DNA of 64,000 nt. It comes from Thelephora terrestris. Lineage: Eukaryota; Basidiomycota; Agaricomycetes; Thelephorales; Thelephoraceae. Location of the stretch: the NCBI GenBank assembly GCA_015956445.1, contig WIUZ02000013.1, positions 62,001 to 126,000 on the forward strand, written 5' to 3'. Below, in pieces: positions 1 to 11,050 of the stretch (position 1 is the first letter of the stretch; each line of letters starts with the position of its first letter). The notes under the pieces were generated by a model. It was not told where the DNA came from and made no database searches. It saw only the letters and a list, made by a program, of their open reading frames with translations. A program made the translations under genes and the position numbers.

Positions 1-43
1 AAGAGCGTGTTATAAAAAGTTTAAAAATACCATGTTCCTGACA
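1..43 (-). mobile_element. 5' tip of a third X-type LTR-like element
   Basis: Read on the minus strand, this begins TGTCAGGAACATGG and runs on like the first 43 bases of the X elements at 29,444 and 37,650. The rest of the copy lies left of the window. The boundary at base 43 is the TGTCA terminus; the flank beyond it is unrelated to the other X copies. Confidence 0.75.
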
Positions 44-220
44 CTTTTCCCTTCCGTTCCGGTGTCACTGGGAGCAAGGGGCCAAATACCCAGTGGGTAC
101 ATGCTGAACATTGTGATCACAGTTGACAAGTGATCACAATGTGCCCAGTGGGGGAAATTTGAATACGTTCGAAACCACAGGGTTCAGCCATTTTTTTTCC
201 ATGGATTATGGGGCATGCAA
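44..220. other. No gene; degraded CACTGGG-type element sequence
   Basis: From base 66 the sequence reads CACTGGGAGCAAGGGG followed by CCCAGTGGGTACAT. It resembles the ends of the foldback element at 38,698. A short palindrome built on TGTGATCACA and TGATCACAAT lies at about 110-140. No clean partner end or target duplication is visible, so I read it as a remnant. No coding sequence is supported. Confidence 0.4.
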
Positions 221-660
221 CATTGTACAATGTGTTGTACAACCCATGACCCATGTGTTGGAATCCTAGAGGACCGTAAATAGATTCCAGTTGTCATGAA
301 CTCCAGGCAGCTACAAACCGGTGGGGTTGACGACCTACATAGCTACTCTTTATATACTATTTAATAGACCATGTGGCCGTGTGGCAGAAAGGCCATCTGT
401 ACAAAGAGAAACAAGGGAACAAAGAAACGAAAGAAACACAGGGCATACATGGCTAACTACCGTGTGAGACATCGTGCGTCTGACACGCGCCGTGCCATTT
501 TCCATTACCATGGGGAAAATAATTGCCAATGCCCCATGGGTTGTACAATGGTATTGGTGCTCCATAGGTCATGAATTGTACAACGCTATTGATTTCCATG
601 GGTCATGGATTGTACAAGGGTATAGGTTGCCCATGGGTCATGGGCTGTACAATGTTATGG
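221..660. repeat. Degenerate 26-34-bp repeats with TTGTACAA core, one inverted
   Basis: Four degenerate tandem units at about 534-660 share the pattern CCATGGGTCATGG-TTGTACAA. The first unit is shorter. An inverted unit lies at about 224-258 (TTGTACAACCCATGACCCAT). This inverted layout around 300 bp of spacer looks like the subterminal repeats of a small DNA element, but no termini could be fixed. The open frames across it are a by-product of the repeat and are not counted as genes. Confidence 0.5.
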
Positions 661-1164
661 GTTCCCTATACTTGGTTGTCTGCTGATATGCATTTTCCAT
701 ACCCCATCCACTCTGGAATGTCCAGTACTTTAGATTGTAAACAAATTGCAACATCATATGGGCAGCCATTCAAGATACAGACATGTAACACTGTGTATTT
801 ACTTTATATTTCTCCTCCTTTCAGTATCATTCTTGCTGGCCTTAGCACTCTTCTTAGCCAAACTCTTGTTCTCTGCAGACTTCAGCTTCTCAGTTGGCTT
901 CCTCACCCTTGTACCCCTCCTCTGAACACATATTACTCAGACTTAGTTGCATTGTGTGATCATTTTACCTTGGCTGAGTAAATGGTGATCCCTCAGATTC
1001 TGAGTTTGAGGGATGCTTTCTCTTGCTTGTCCTATAAAACCTTCCTTACAATGTCTCTGGAGCTGTACCAAGTGATGGACTTAAGTTTTTTTTAGGGCTT
1101 TTTGGGCCCTTCTTGGTTTTTCCTTGTTGCTTGAATGACTTCTTTGGCTGGGAGTCAGATTCCT
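661..1164. other. No recognisable feature
   Basis: This is mixed-composition sequence with T-rich patches (for example near 1,085). No splice-consistent reading frame, repeat or RNA gene could be supported. Confidence 0.4.
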
Positions 1165-2940
1165 CACTTAAACCCTTGTCAGCACCTTCACAGCCCAGTC
1201 ATATAGATGCACATACCTCAACTCATCTTGAAGAACATTAGAGATGTTCTCAAGAACTCTAGTGATAGAACCAACATCACCTGCATCCATGCAGCTCTCC
1301 GTGACATAGCCAGGAACCTCAATTTCATCATAGTCCACAATGCAGGCAAAGTGAAGATCCCTGAGAAGGAGACCAACTCCCAGTAGCAGATCTTGGAGTC
1401 TGTTTTTGCTCAGAGATGCCTGCTTGGGTAAATCAAGAGTTTTCTGATTCAACCACTGCAGGAACTTCTGAAGGGAGATGCAGTTCCTGTGGACTTGGAA
1501 AGGTGGACAGTATCCCATGACCATTTGACAAATGGCCACTTGGAATTCTAAAACCCACTTGGAAAATCCACATCCTAGAATAATGTAATGTAAGACAAGA
1601 AAAATAGGATTAATGTAGAACTCACCTCCAATGCATCTACTTTCTGAACTAGGGAAGAGAAGGTCTTTCCAGTACTCTCTTGTCCCAGTGCCAGTTTTTG
1701 AAGACCAATAGTCCTTGTAGCAGGACTTTCACATTAGCAGGGGAGTGAGATGCCCTGGTTGATGGCAAAGGCTGCACTAGGAGGAGTGGGTGCTGCAGTA
1801 ATCCTTTCTTCATCTTCTTCATCTTCTTCATCCATCTGTCCATTCTTTCCGTGACTGTCATGCCCCTCTTCTCCCCCACTTCCTCCCTCATCATCATCAT
1901 CATCATCATCATCATTATCTTCTCTCTCTCTCTCCCCTTCCCCTTGTCAGTGTGGAAGGCAAATGGTCTTCCTTTACCTTCTTCCAAAGCCCAATGTTTC
2001 CAATAAACCTCCAGGTCCTTCAAACCCATCCTGGTGGGGTTTCTGATCTTAGTTGCTTCTGGGATAAACCTAGGATGATTTAGCTCATTTCAATGGAGTC
2101 CAGCTGATCTTCCCCCTTCTGCCTGAATTGTCTCAGTAATTAGGTTTAGATATAAAGAATAATAGTGAAGGTAGTTACGGCACTCACCCCATGCTTGCCT
2201 CATAATCTCTCTACAAGCAAGTGCAATCTTAGTCTTATTTGCTTTCATCTGCACAACTTCATCCCATGGCTTGAGGGAATAAACCCCATCATCTTCATTC
2301 AGCAGCTGCACCCAATCTTTTTTGGGCAACTCTTCAGGGTCTTCATCCTCATTCATTTCATTTCATTTGGTGTTGCCTATGCCTAAAGCTAAGATAAGGA
2401 AGTGAAGTGAATGTGAATTTGTCAAAGTACCATTCTGGGAAACCCAGTTTCCCCATTTTCTGAGGAGTTGTTCAACATCCCCTGTATGAACTTGGGGGAA
2501 GGAGGGTTTCCTGGGATCCTCAGTGCAGAAGCTGTGAAAGTCAAACTTTAGTACAAGAAATAGGATATGGGAGGGGGGGGGAAAACACACTCAAATGTGC
2601 AGAGCTTGCCATTTTCATTCCTGTAAGCAGCAAACCCAACAATCGCCACCCCCATTGTTGTTGGATCTTCTCCAAAAAGCTGCTGATGGTGGGTCCAGAC
2701 TTTCTTGTGGCAACTCTATACTGAAGCTCAATGTTAGAATAATGAAGTCATCTAATTAATACTTACTTTGTCTTCAATTCCTCTTGGAGGCCTGCTTCAT
2801 TCCAAGATTTGGCATCTCACCAAACTTCTCTGAGACTTTAGCATCCCCACCCAGTGAGTTGATGATTTCATTGACAGTCAGCTGGTACTGTTTTATCCAG
2901 CCTGGATCCTTGGGGGTACACTTTGTCTTTGCCATCTGCT
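1165..2940 (-). pseudogene. Relic of a multi-exon basidiomycete repeat-associated gene
   Basis: Protein-like pieces lie in different minus-strand frames and do not join into one gene. One at about 2,770-2,937 begins MAKTKCTPKDPGW and ends in a stop. Another at about 2,600-2,720 contains FGEDPTTMGVAIVGFAAY. Further pieces include WDEVVQMKANKTKIALACRE (2,090-2,356) and a segment at 1,168-1,539. Their order is consistent with one decayed gene on the minus strand. The flavour (short Trp-rich motifs, a low-complexity Glu/Met stretch) recalls multi-copy Agaricomycete genes that travel with KDZ-type transposons. I cannot name the family. A phrase near 2,800 (CCAAGATTTGGCATCTC) recurs at about 23,620, so a second relic of the same family may lie there. 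Confidence 0.35.
1888..1915. repeat. (TCA)n trinucleotide microsatellite
   Basis: An uninterrupted run of about nine TCA units is followed directly by a CT-rich run at about 1,917-1,945. On the minus strand it gives a poly-Met stretch in an open frame, which marks that frame as non-functional there. Confidence 0.8.
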
Positions 2941-3061
2941 CAGCAATTTGATTCTTGTGGGGGTGCTAGACCACAAGTCTGCTATTCCAGAGTGTACCAA
3001 CCCTGACAGGGTTGACTCATCCTGGAGTGGAATGCTCTTGTGGTTATTGTACCAAGTCTAA

Positions 3062-5937
3062 ATTTTCTGAACCCAGGTGAAGTGCTATCCGTCCATCAGC
3101 TCGACGAAAGGGTGTGTGGCATGGGACGAAAGGATCTAACAGGACAACTTCATCTTCTTCTCACTGGGGGCAGACCCCTACTTACCTGGCAGGCAAATTG
3201 AGGGTTTTTTGAGAGTTTTTCAACAATTTACTCAGATTTTAACCAGTAGGTTAATTGTAAACAAGTTCAAAACTTACCCACCACTTTGCCCACACTTTGA
3301 TCAGTGGGTAAGTTTTGAATTTGTTCTGAACAAGCTCATCAGTTTGCCCATGAGGTACTTCTTTGACAAACCCCGAAGGTTCTCTCATAAATTGCACCAA
3401 ATGTGCCCACCACATGCTCCGAGCCACTCATTAAGAGCTTTTTCAAAACTTGCTCACATCATATATTAGAAATAGTACAGTAGCCGAATACCACTGTAGT
3501 AGGAAACTCTTTCCGATGATCATGTGTGTAATAGGTTTCCTTATATTTCGCCCTTCGCTCACCTTTCACTCCTCACATCTCTCTTTCCTTGGGTGAGGAG
3601 TAAGTCCCTTTCCTGTTCCCTTTCCTCTCTCAGTACCCTAGACTTACATTGATCCTAGTATCGTCTCACTAGTCTTTCGTCTAGGTAATATATATCACGT
3701 CTCTCTTTCCTTTCGTGAGGATATCGTCTCACTAGTCTTTTGTCTAGTTTTAATATCATACCCAGTAACATACCCACTAGGTTTTCTTTGATGTAATCAT
3801 AGCAAACTCTCAACAATCCCACTATGTACATGATTGAACACGTTGTGGGCCAATTTCTGGGTAACTTGTGAAAGAACTCTGGGTGAGTGGCTCAGATAAT
3901 GTGGTAAACACATTTTGTGCAATTTGTGAAAGAAACCTTGGAGCTTTGTCAAAGAAGTACCTCATGGGCAAACTGATGAGCTTGTTCAGAACAAGTTCAA
4001 AACTTACCCACTGATCAAAGTGTGGGCAAAGTGGTGGGTAAGTTTTGAATTTGTTCACAATTAACCCACTTGGTAAAATCTGAGTATATTGTTGAAAAAC
4101 TCTCAAAAAAATCCTCAATTTGCCTGCCAGGTAAATAGGGGTCTGCTCCCAGTGTCTGCCCATTCTGCGCAAAGTCCGCCAAGGTTACGTGCCCAGTATG
4201 TCCTGTTGCTTTCACTTCCAATCCCCATCACTAATCCATTCTAGCTCGCATTGGCTGAGCCAGAGAGGGTTCCAAGGAAGGACTTGACCCTATTCGGTTG
4301 AGACCCTCCTACCCTTGTAATCTTAATTGTGTGGCACACAACAAGACACTCATTCATACATATGTTTTGAAGCCACTTCCAAGGCAGATATTCCAGCAAT
4401 AAGAAGTTAGTATGTATTCTTCATGTGCATTGAAGAGCGTGGAGGTGATGATGTCCTAATAGGTGGTTTTCATGGACTGCAGCCTGCAGCATATATCAGA
4501 GGAAGACGATGAACATTTCACGGGGTTACAGGCGACGGCAGACACCATTGAATTCTTGGAGGCCAATCCCTATACAAAAATTATGGTGATTATTGACACC
4601 CATGCCGCTGAAAACAGATTTTTTTTATAGGCCAAAGACACAAATGGGAACTACCAGGCATGCTCGCTCCTGGAGGTGGGTGTTGCCTGTTGGCTAATGT
4701 GCCTTCCTGCTCACACTGCCTTCACAGATCCTTCAAGACTGTAGTTGCAAGGATTACATGTCCGATGAAGAGGATGCCCCATCCCACCACCACAAGATGT
4801 TAATCATGAATCTTGCCTGCGGTGCTTTGGTCTCTCTGCCCCAGCTACGGGGTGAACTGCTTACTGGGTATGTGCCATGCATTAGTCTCTCCCAGTCACA
4901 TGCACACTTACCAGCCCACACACATTAGCCACTGTGCTGATGCAGTGCTGTTGTTTGCAACAAACACAACAATCACCAGTGAGGTAACACCCGTTCTGCT
5001 TCCCCTGATCTCAGACTGGGTGCAGACCTCCTCTGACTACGAGGTTCTGATAGCAAAGCCAGTTCCAGCCGGCTGGGCACACAGGAACCACCCTGTGCTA
5101 TTCAGGCATGGTCATGACCCTTCCTGTTACAACAAATTCAAGTCCACTGAAAAGCCCTGTGTCAACGTGACATTGGGCAAGGATGATCACATCCTCCATA
5201 TCTGGTTCAACCTCAGCCAGCCTGGTGTAAGGATAGTCAGGTGTTTCTGTGGATGTGAAAAGGGGATTGATTCTAAGCCGGCAAAAAATACTGTGCGTCT
5301 CACATGTAAGAGATGTAAAAACAGGACTACTGTCCCAGCATTCAGTTCATCGACCGAAACAGCACTGGGAAGGTTTTCACTGGTTGTAGTGGCATACCTG
5401 CAGGACCTATATCCTACCCTCATTGGGATCCCACCAACGCAGATAATGATCAATTGCAAGTGAGTCCCTCAATGCTGACGCCAGCCCCTCCCCCCCCCTG
5501 CAAAGCCAACCCCTACTCCGGAAAGGTCAACCTGCCCCTCTTGAGAGCTGGCATCTCCTCCTCCTCAGTCAATGCTGTGCCCACCACAACTGGATCTGAT
5601 GGTGCAGTCAATATCTCTTCCATTAATGACAAGCACAGGGCCCACCACACCCATGCAACCTAGGCTCCCCACCTTCCGGATCCCCCCACAGCCTTTGGGC
5701 CAAGGCTCCCCAACCATCCAAATCCCCTCATGGCCATTGGGCCAAGGCTCCTTAACGGCTGTGGAATCCAGGAGGGCAGGCACTCGGAGCGCCACCACCA
5801 CCCCACCTAAACTCCAAAAGCGACCACAGAGCAAACCACCTGAGCCCGCGCCCTCATTGAGCGACCTGGTTAGTAGGATGTGGAAAAAGAGGCCAAGGCT
5901 TGAGGATGACCATCCCCCCACACCACCAACATTTTAG
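3062..5937 (+). pseudogene. Zinc-finger/caspase-like family gene, copy A (truncated, interrupted)
   Basis: This is a paralogue of copy B at 18,369-20,762. Homology starts abruptly at about 3,062, so the two N-terminal exons are missing. The zinc-finger exon is split by a foldback element (3,162-4,154) that left TCT on both sides. The exon carrying the His motif reads IMVIIDTHAAEN and is then broken at a T-run and TAG (about 4,619-4,630). The exon carrying the Cys motif reads LIMNLACGA. The third large exon is open from about 4,930 to 5,460 and keeps the Trp and Glu codons that are stops in copy B. The C-terminus (about 5,572-5,937) is Pro/Ser-rich and ends in a basic WKKRPRLEDD segment that resembles a nuclear localisation signal. 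The His and Cys motifs fit a caspase/CHAT-like fold; that assignment is inference. Confidence 0.6.
3162..4154. mobile_element. Foldback/MITE-like element, 993 bp, TSD TCT
   Basis: The left end is CACTGGGGGCAGACC and the right end is the inverse complement (GGTCTGCTCCCAGTG). Inverted arms of about 300 bp follow, running to about 3,470 and from about 3,835. TCT flanks both sides (3,159-3,161 and 4,155-4,157). The uninterrupted site is preserved in copy B at about 18,960 (TCTTCTTCTGCCCATTCTG), so the boundaries are certain. CACTG ends with a 3-bp duplication fit the CACTA/CMC (EnSpm) group of DNA transposons. It encodes no transposase; the mirrored open frames in the two arms are palindrome artefacts. 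Confidence 0.9.
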
Positions 5938-6479
5938 ATATATTTAATATTAGCACAGAATTATTGTAGGTTAAATTAACAGGATGCAAATACCAAGTGC
6001 AATTATTGGATGCACCTATTATACAATTATTGAATATAATCATTGGACAATCATTAAATGCAATTATTGGACACAGTCATTGAGATGTACAACAAAACCA
6101 AGACTACCCCATTCAAAGGCTGAACACGTGAATAGGCTACTATCCTGTACAGATCGGTTCAAAAATAATAGGCCCAATTATCGCGATAATTGCCCTATTT
6201 TCGCCATTTATAGCTCCTTTCTTTACAAGTCCAAACCTTCTCCCTATCCAACCTTTTCAACGATAGGATATGATACCCCTTTTCCCAAATACAGGTTTTT
6301 TTTCGATTATTGCCTCAGATTGTTCGATTATTGGTGTTAAAGGTATTATACACTAGGATAAAATCATTGATTCATATGCTTCTATGTGCACAATAATTGC
6401 ATCCAATAATTGCATAAAAGGTTTTGATAAACGTGCACAAACAACACAGGTTGAAATGCTGTGTCGTGCCACAATGTGA
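5938..6479. repeat. AT-rich 3' flank of copy A with CAATTATTGGA repeats
   Basis: This stretch holds several spaced copies of CAATTATTGGA or its complement. At about 6,143-6,290 there is a module (TAATAGGCCCAATTATCGCG) that is the inverse complement of the two tandem modules downstream of copy B (20,984-21,329). No gene is supported. Confidence 0.5.
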
Positions 6480-6900
6480 TTGATCAATTTGAACCACATC
6501 CAGCTCAATCAGGATATACTGGAAGGGTGGCTAACCCAGATGTCTGGGGGAGCCCTTGTGGTGGTTATGCTGCACCCTCAGTCTAACCAGGATGTCCTGG
6601 AAAGATGCGACCTTCCTGGATGTCCAGGGAGGCCAGAGGAGCATGCATTTGATCATTTGTTTTGCCTTCAATTCCAACCAGGCTTTCTCGGGAGGGATGT
6701 GGCCTTCCTGGATGTCCAGGGAGGCCAGAAGAGCATACACTTGGTCATTTGCTTCACCCTTTAATCTGCCAGGATGTCCTGGAAGTCCAGGAACGTCAGG
6801 GGTGATGTGTATTAAGTATTGCTTAATATACATGTATACAGTGTTTCCCTGCTCATCTGTGGGAGCCTTGAGGGAGAGTGGCGACAAGGGGTAATTTATG
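6480..6900. repeat. Two degenerate ~100-bp repeats with GGATGTCCAGG core
   Basis: Units at about 6,596-6,690 and 6,695-6,760 share TTCCTGGATGTCCAGGGAGG and the following CATTTG(A/G)TCATTTG phrase. A related phrase (GGATGTCCAGGAAGG) recurs at about 17,480. Open frames exist on both strands, but none has a convincing start, splice sites or family, so no gene is called. Confidence 0.4.
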
Positions 6901-7561
6901 AGGGTAGAAACAAGAAATGAGTCAGAGGGATGGATTTAGTGGTCAAGAGTGATGAAACCAATGGTGAGGGATGACTGGGCTGAGTGATGAGGCAAAGAAC
7001 AAAACAGGAGAGATGAAAACAAGATGAGTAACAAGAAATAAGATGGGTCATGACCGTGAGATGACCCATGCACAGAGAGGGAGAGTCTAGTATATTCTGT
7101 GTTACTACACCAACTTAAATACAAAGTCAAACTGGAGACACTGCAAAGAGTTTGGAAACCGGACTTTATGTTATGAACCCCATGAGGTCAAGTGATTTTG
7201 ACATGCATTCAACTCACATCAGGATTGCAACGGTGTCAAGCAATCTCTTGAAGGTCTTATATGAAGCAAAGCAAGAATCAATGCAAGAAGATGGACATGT
7301 ATTTTATCCGCCATTGGAGGCACTGGGGGGGATAGCTGTGATCATCATTTTATACACGCTCATGATTAGGGAGATGGGTAGACAGATTCTGTACGTAAAG
7401 ATTATTGCTAGTAGGCGATGCGGAAGAAACAGAGTCTGCTATGTCATTACGGACAGGACAGGAATGATGGACATGAAGGATGCATAAAGAGAACGACGCG
7501 AGTTAGTCTGAAACAGAGAATGGGGCACCTATGGGAACAGGACAGGATGGAACGGCGGACA
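6901..7561. other. No supported gene
   Basis: A purine-rich stretch (6,900-7,080) precedes a plus-strand open frame of 111 codons at 7,152-7,487. Its composition does not look like the neighbouring genes and it has no recognisable motif. I leave it uncalled. Confidence 0.3.
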
Positions 7562-9166
7562 TCAAAAGTTCCAAAGCTCCGATTCCTCGTCGCTCAACCA
7601 GGCCGGATTGTCAATCTCATTCTTGAATGAGGCGGAGTGTTGGAGGCAGAGCGCCAACATATTGATGTTGCGGTGGTTGTTGTGGGAGGATTCCTCAATG
7701 AACTCTGGTGTTTCAGGGACAATCGTATCTTGGGCCTTTAGAGGCATGCCTATAGAAATTTTATTAGTATGCTATCCACTGTGTATGTGAAGGACATAAC
7801 TTGTGGCGGGCACGCTTCTTGGGATGTTCAACGACCTTGACGTCGTCAACCTCAGTGTCCTCATTGATATCAATGGTGGAGATATCTTTGGGGCTGTCTG
7901 AGGAGTCGGAGGAGATAGATACTGAATCTGTGAGGTGCTATGAGACTGCCACCGATAGGCTGGACTATATGCTTACTGGATCTACGACACTTTAGGGAGT
8001 TGACCGGAATCAGGGGAGCTGGGGATGGAGAGAACCACTCGTCAATGACCTCCTGTGGGATGCGTCTTCTGGTAACTTTACCGGCCTGTTAGTGCCCTTC
8101 AATTGGGTATATGTATGGAATGACTCACCTAGATAGAGGGTCTTGGCCTTGAACCCTACACCCTTTGCCTTTCCACTGCTCATGGAGTCTACGTATGAGT
8201 CAGCAGTTGGGTGGGTGTCGTCAACCAGGGAGTAGTTCTTCCGGTTCTTCTTGAGGAGGATGTAAGGCAATTGGTAGCTGAGCCTCTTCAGGCCAGTAGA
8301 GTCGGACTCGTCAGGGATGTCTTGGAATCCAGTGGTGGTTGCATCGAAGTAGCTGAAGAGGGTGGGGAAGTGGAGGCGAAGGAAGGCATTCATTTGTTTG
8401 GTGCCCCAACTAAGACGGATCAAGAACCCTGGCTTGCTGGCCTCATTGGCTAGGCCAGCATTAATCCAAGGCTCTAATGCTGTTGAGTTGATTGACGGAA
8501 AGGTGAATCGGGTGAGGTTCTAGTGAAATGTCAGATAAAGCATTCACTGATGAATGCAGGTGGTTGGCATACCTGTTCACCACATGGGAAGAACACGATC
8601 CTACCAAATGCTACTGAATCCTTCACCTTGCTTTGGGTGGCGACCTTACTGGAGACAGCCCTGGACATAGTCTTCCCCTTGGTGGATGTGGCATTGGACT
8701 GATGGCGTCAGATGTGGGGTTAGCAGGTGGTGGAATAGAGAGATAATGGACTCACCGAAGCTGATGGGGTTGGACGGAAGCCTTGCAGGGTTTCCTTCCT
8801 CGCCTTCTCATGTGTGGCAGAGGCCTTGAGGGACTTAGCTAGACAATCAACATACTTGTTGTGGTCCTGTTGAGTTGCTGCAACAGCAATATGCTCATGG
8901 GATTGGGTGGCAGGGGGATCGGAGTGCGAGGCCAGGCTATGATTGCATTCCTTGCACCTCGACTTCCTTGACTTCCTGGGAACAAAGGCCACACATTCAC
9001 AGTCGACGTCTTCATCTGAAGATCCAAGGCAGATTGAAGGCATTGGGAGGGAAACCCTGGGGATGGTGGGAATAGGGAAGGAAAAGGAGTGTGGGGGTGA
9101 ATGTTGAGAGGAGGGAAAGAGGAGATGATGAGAGGAGAAGGCGGAATCCTGCTTTATGTGGTCCAT
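7562..9166 (-). CDS. Hypothetical multi-exon protein with Cys motif and acidic tail
   Basis: The proposed start (MDHIKQDSAF, 9,166) opens an exon to about 8,755. It contains SSDEDVDCECVAFVPRKSRK followed by CKECNHSLASH, a compact Cys/His pattern that may bind zinc. A second exon (about 8,575-8,695) reads KVKDSVAFGRIVFFPCGEQ. A third (about 8,150-8,520) contains WGTKQMNAFLRLHFPTLFSY and continues to a Lys-rich segment. A fourth (about 7,801-7,940) is acidic (SISSDSSDSPKDISTIDI) and ends KKRARHK. The last exon stops at 7,562 (WLSDEESELWNF). Splice sites are GT/AG and introns are short. I do not recognise the family, although the Cys motif is familiar from Agaricomycete hypothetical proteins. 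It shares a divergent promoter region with the BTB pseudogene at 9,281. Exon borders are approximate and the gene may itself be decaying. Confidence 0.5.
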
Positions 9167-9210
9167 GGCAATGGGTAGACATAGATCACATGATGGGGCA
9201 ATCATACAGG

Positions 9211-9219
9211 ATGATATAA
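9211..9219 (+). promoter_or_regulatory. Probable TATA box of the BTB gene
   Basis: GATATAAAAG lies about 65 bp upstream of the ATG at 9,281 and is followed by a pyrimidine-rich leader. Its position and sequence fit a fungal core promoter. Confidence 0.45.
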
Positions 9220-9280
9220 AAGAGAACGTGGGCTGCGCATGCCATCTCTCATCCCCCACCTTTCACACTTCCCATCCAGA

Positions 9281-10397
9281 ATGACAGATATCACCATGCC
9301 GCTGACGCCTCCACCGACACAAAACTCACAAGAGCAGTGGGTGATTAGACGGAATGGTCAGGCAATTCGGCATGCGCACTTTTACGACACAGGCAAAACA
9401 CTAAGGGATCCTGTAATCCTGCGGGTGGGTTCCATTTGTCATGTTCACTATCACACCGCGATTTATTGTGCAGGCAGAGGATACCCTCTACAGACAATCG
9501 GCTCACTCCCTTAGTCGAGTGAGCAACTTCTTTGCTTCTGCCTTCTCGATTTCAGGCATCACAAGCCCTGAGGAGGGGACCTCAGATGATTGCCCCATCT
9601 TCCTCCCTTCATCAGTCACATGTGCGGACTTTGAGGTCCTCCTATGGTTCCAGATAGAGTAGGTCTATTTCCCTCCATCGTTGAGATATCACTTACAAAT
9701 TGGGCATGATGCCAGCTACAATCCGGACCCCTCACAGGACACCCTCTTATGTGCAATATCAATCTCCAGGCGTTGGTCGGTTCAAAGCCTGTACAACTAC
9801 GCGTTTGACCACTTCAAGCGGAAGTTTGAGAGTGGTAACATTCACCCTGCCGTTGTCCTTGGTGTTGCCTGAGAGTATGGTATCCCTGCCCTCATCAGCC
9901 CGGCAGTCAGGGCCTTGGCCAGCCCTGACATATCACTCTCCAGCTGGTCAGTCAACCTGGACATTATACTCCACATGTCTGTCGTGGATATTGGTGCCAT
10001 TGGCCGGATGAAGGAGAGACTCCTTGATACACGCACCGCCCTCTGCACACCACCACCTGACATCCATGATCAGGGGACATGCTTAGGCACAAGTCGCACT
10101 CTGTGTTCTGCGTCCTGGAGGAGCTTCTGGGCTTCAGAAGTCGTGCCACAACTCCTGGGGACCAATGGCAAGGATGCCAGTCGGCTCCAGGATGTAAGGG
10201 ATGGTGTCACAAATGCAAAGGTCCCTGGAATGACGGGGAAGTGTATAACCCAAACAATCACAGGTGCAACCGGAAAGCCTGCCTGGAAGGCTGAAGTGAA
10301 GATTACTGATGGGGCAGTGAAACTCCTCATGGTTGAGGAGCGTGGTATGCTGGCGGCAGGGGACATTTCAGATGATGAAGTGAAGATGGCTGAGTGA
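9281..10397 (+). pseudogene. BTB/POZ-domain protein, inactivated by stop codons
   Basis: The first exon begins MTDITMPLTPPP and runs to about 9,423. A GTGGGT...GTGCAG intron joins it to AEDTLYRQSAHSLSRVSNFF, the start of a BTB/POZ fold of the type expanded in Agaricomycetes. The segment SDDCPIFLPSSVTCADFEVL and the downstream ISRRWSVQSLYNYAFDHFK are characteristic of that family. Two in-frame stops break it: a TAG just before VYFPPS (about 9,659) and a TGA in VVLGVA*EYGIPALIS (about 9,870). The TGA looks like a C-to-T change in a CGA codon. The remaining frame is open to 10,397. BTB domains mediate dimerisation and often recruit cullin-3, but no specific role can be given here. An exon-intron rescue of both stops seems unlikely. 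Confidence 0.75.
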
Positions 10398-11050
10398 TGT
10401 GACACTTTTGGGGTATCTAGTGACAAGGCTTCCAGAGATCTCTGTTGTTCTTTTGCTCTCCACCCTTGAGGTGAACCTCCTTCAATCTCGCCCCCCCCTC
10501 TTTTTAGTTTACGTCATGGAATATCTCTTGCCTTCACTCATGCCTATCCCTTTGTGATTCTTTCAGAGTGTTTTGCAGATCATCTAGGTAGGGCAGCGTA
10601 ACCCCATTACATATGCCAGTCATCCTGTACACATCAATGTGACCATTTACGTATACTGTGGGGTCGAATTGGGTTCTTTTTACTAACCTTTTACTAACAG
10701 GATAATGGTTGAATGATGTGACAGTGGTTGAATGGGAATACACCGGGCAGTCCATTTACGTACTACTACACCATGTACTCCCTACATGTTTCAATGCGCA
10801 TCAGAAGATCTAGAGCCTTACACCACACTACAATTCGAGGGAACCATATGTCATGGGGGAGGGGAATAACTAAGGGCCTTGATGAACGTCCAGTCCTGTA
10901 TGACTCTTATGATTCATACTCATCATTCAGATTGAATCCTGCTGGGTAATCCTCTGACAAGAGGGCATCATCTAGGGCGTGTGTAAAAACTTGACCTTCA
11001 TCTGTGTTCATGGGGGGCATCATGGACGGAGCAACCCCTGCTGCCTCATG
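10398..11050. other. No supported gene
   Basis: This is the spacer between the BTB pseudogene and the 3' end of the transposase pseudogene. I see neither a convincing open frame nor terminal inverted repeats of the transposase element. Confidence 0.4.
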
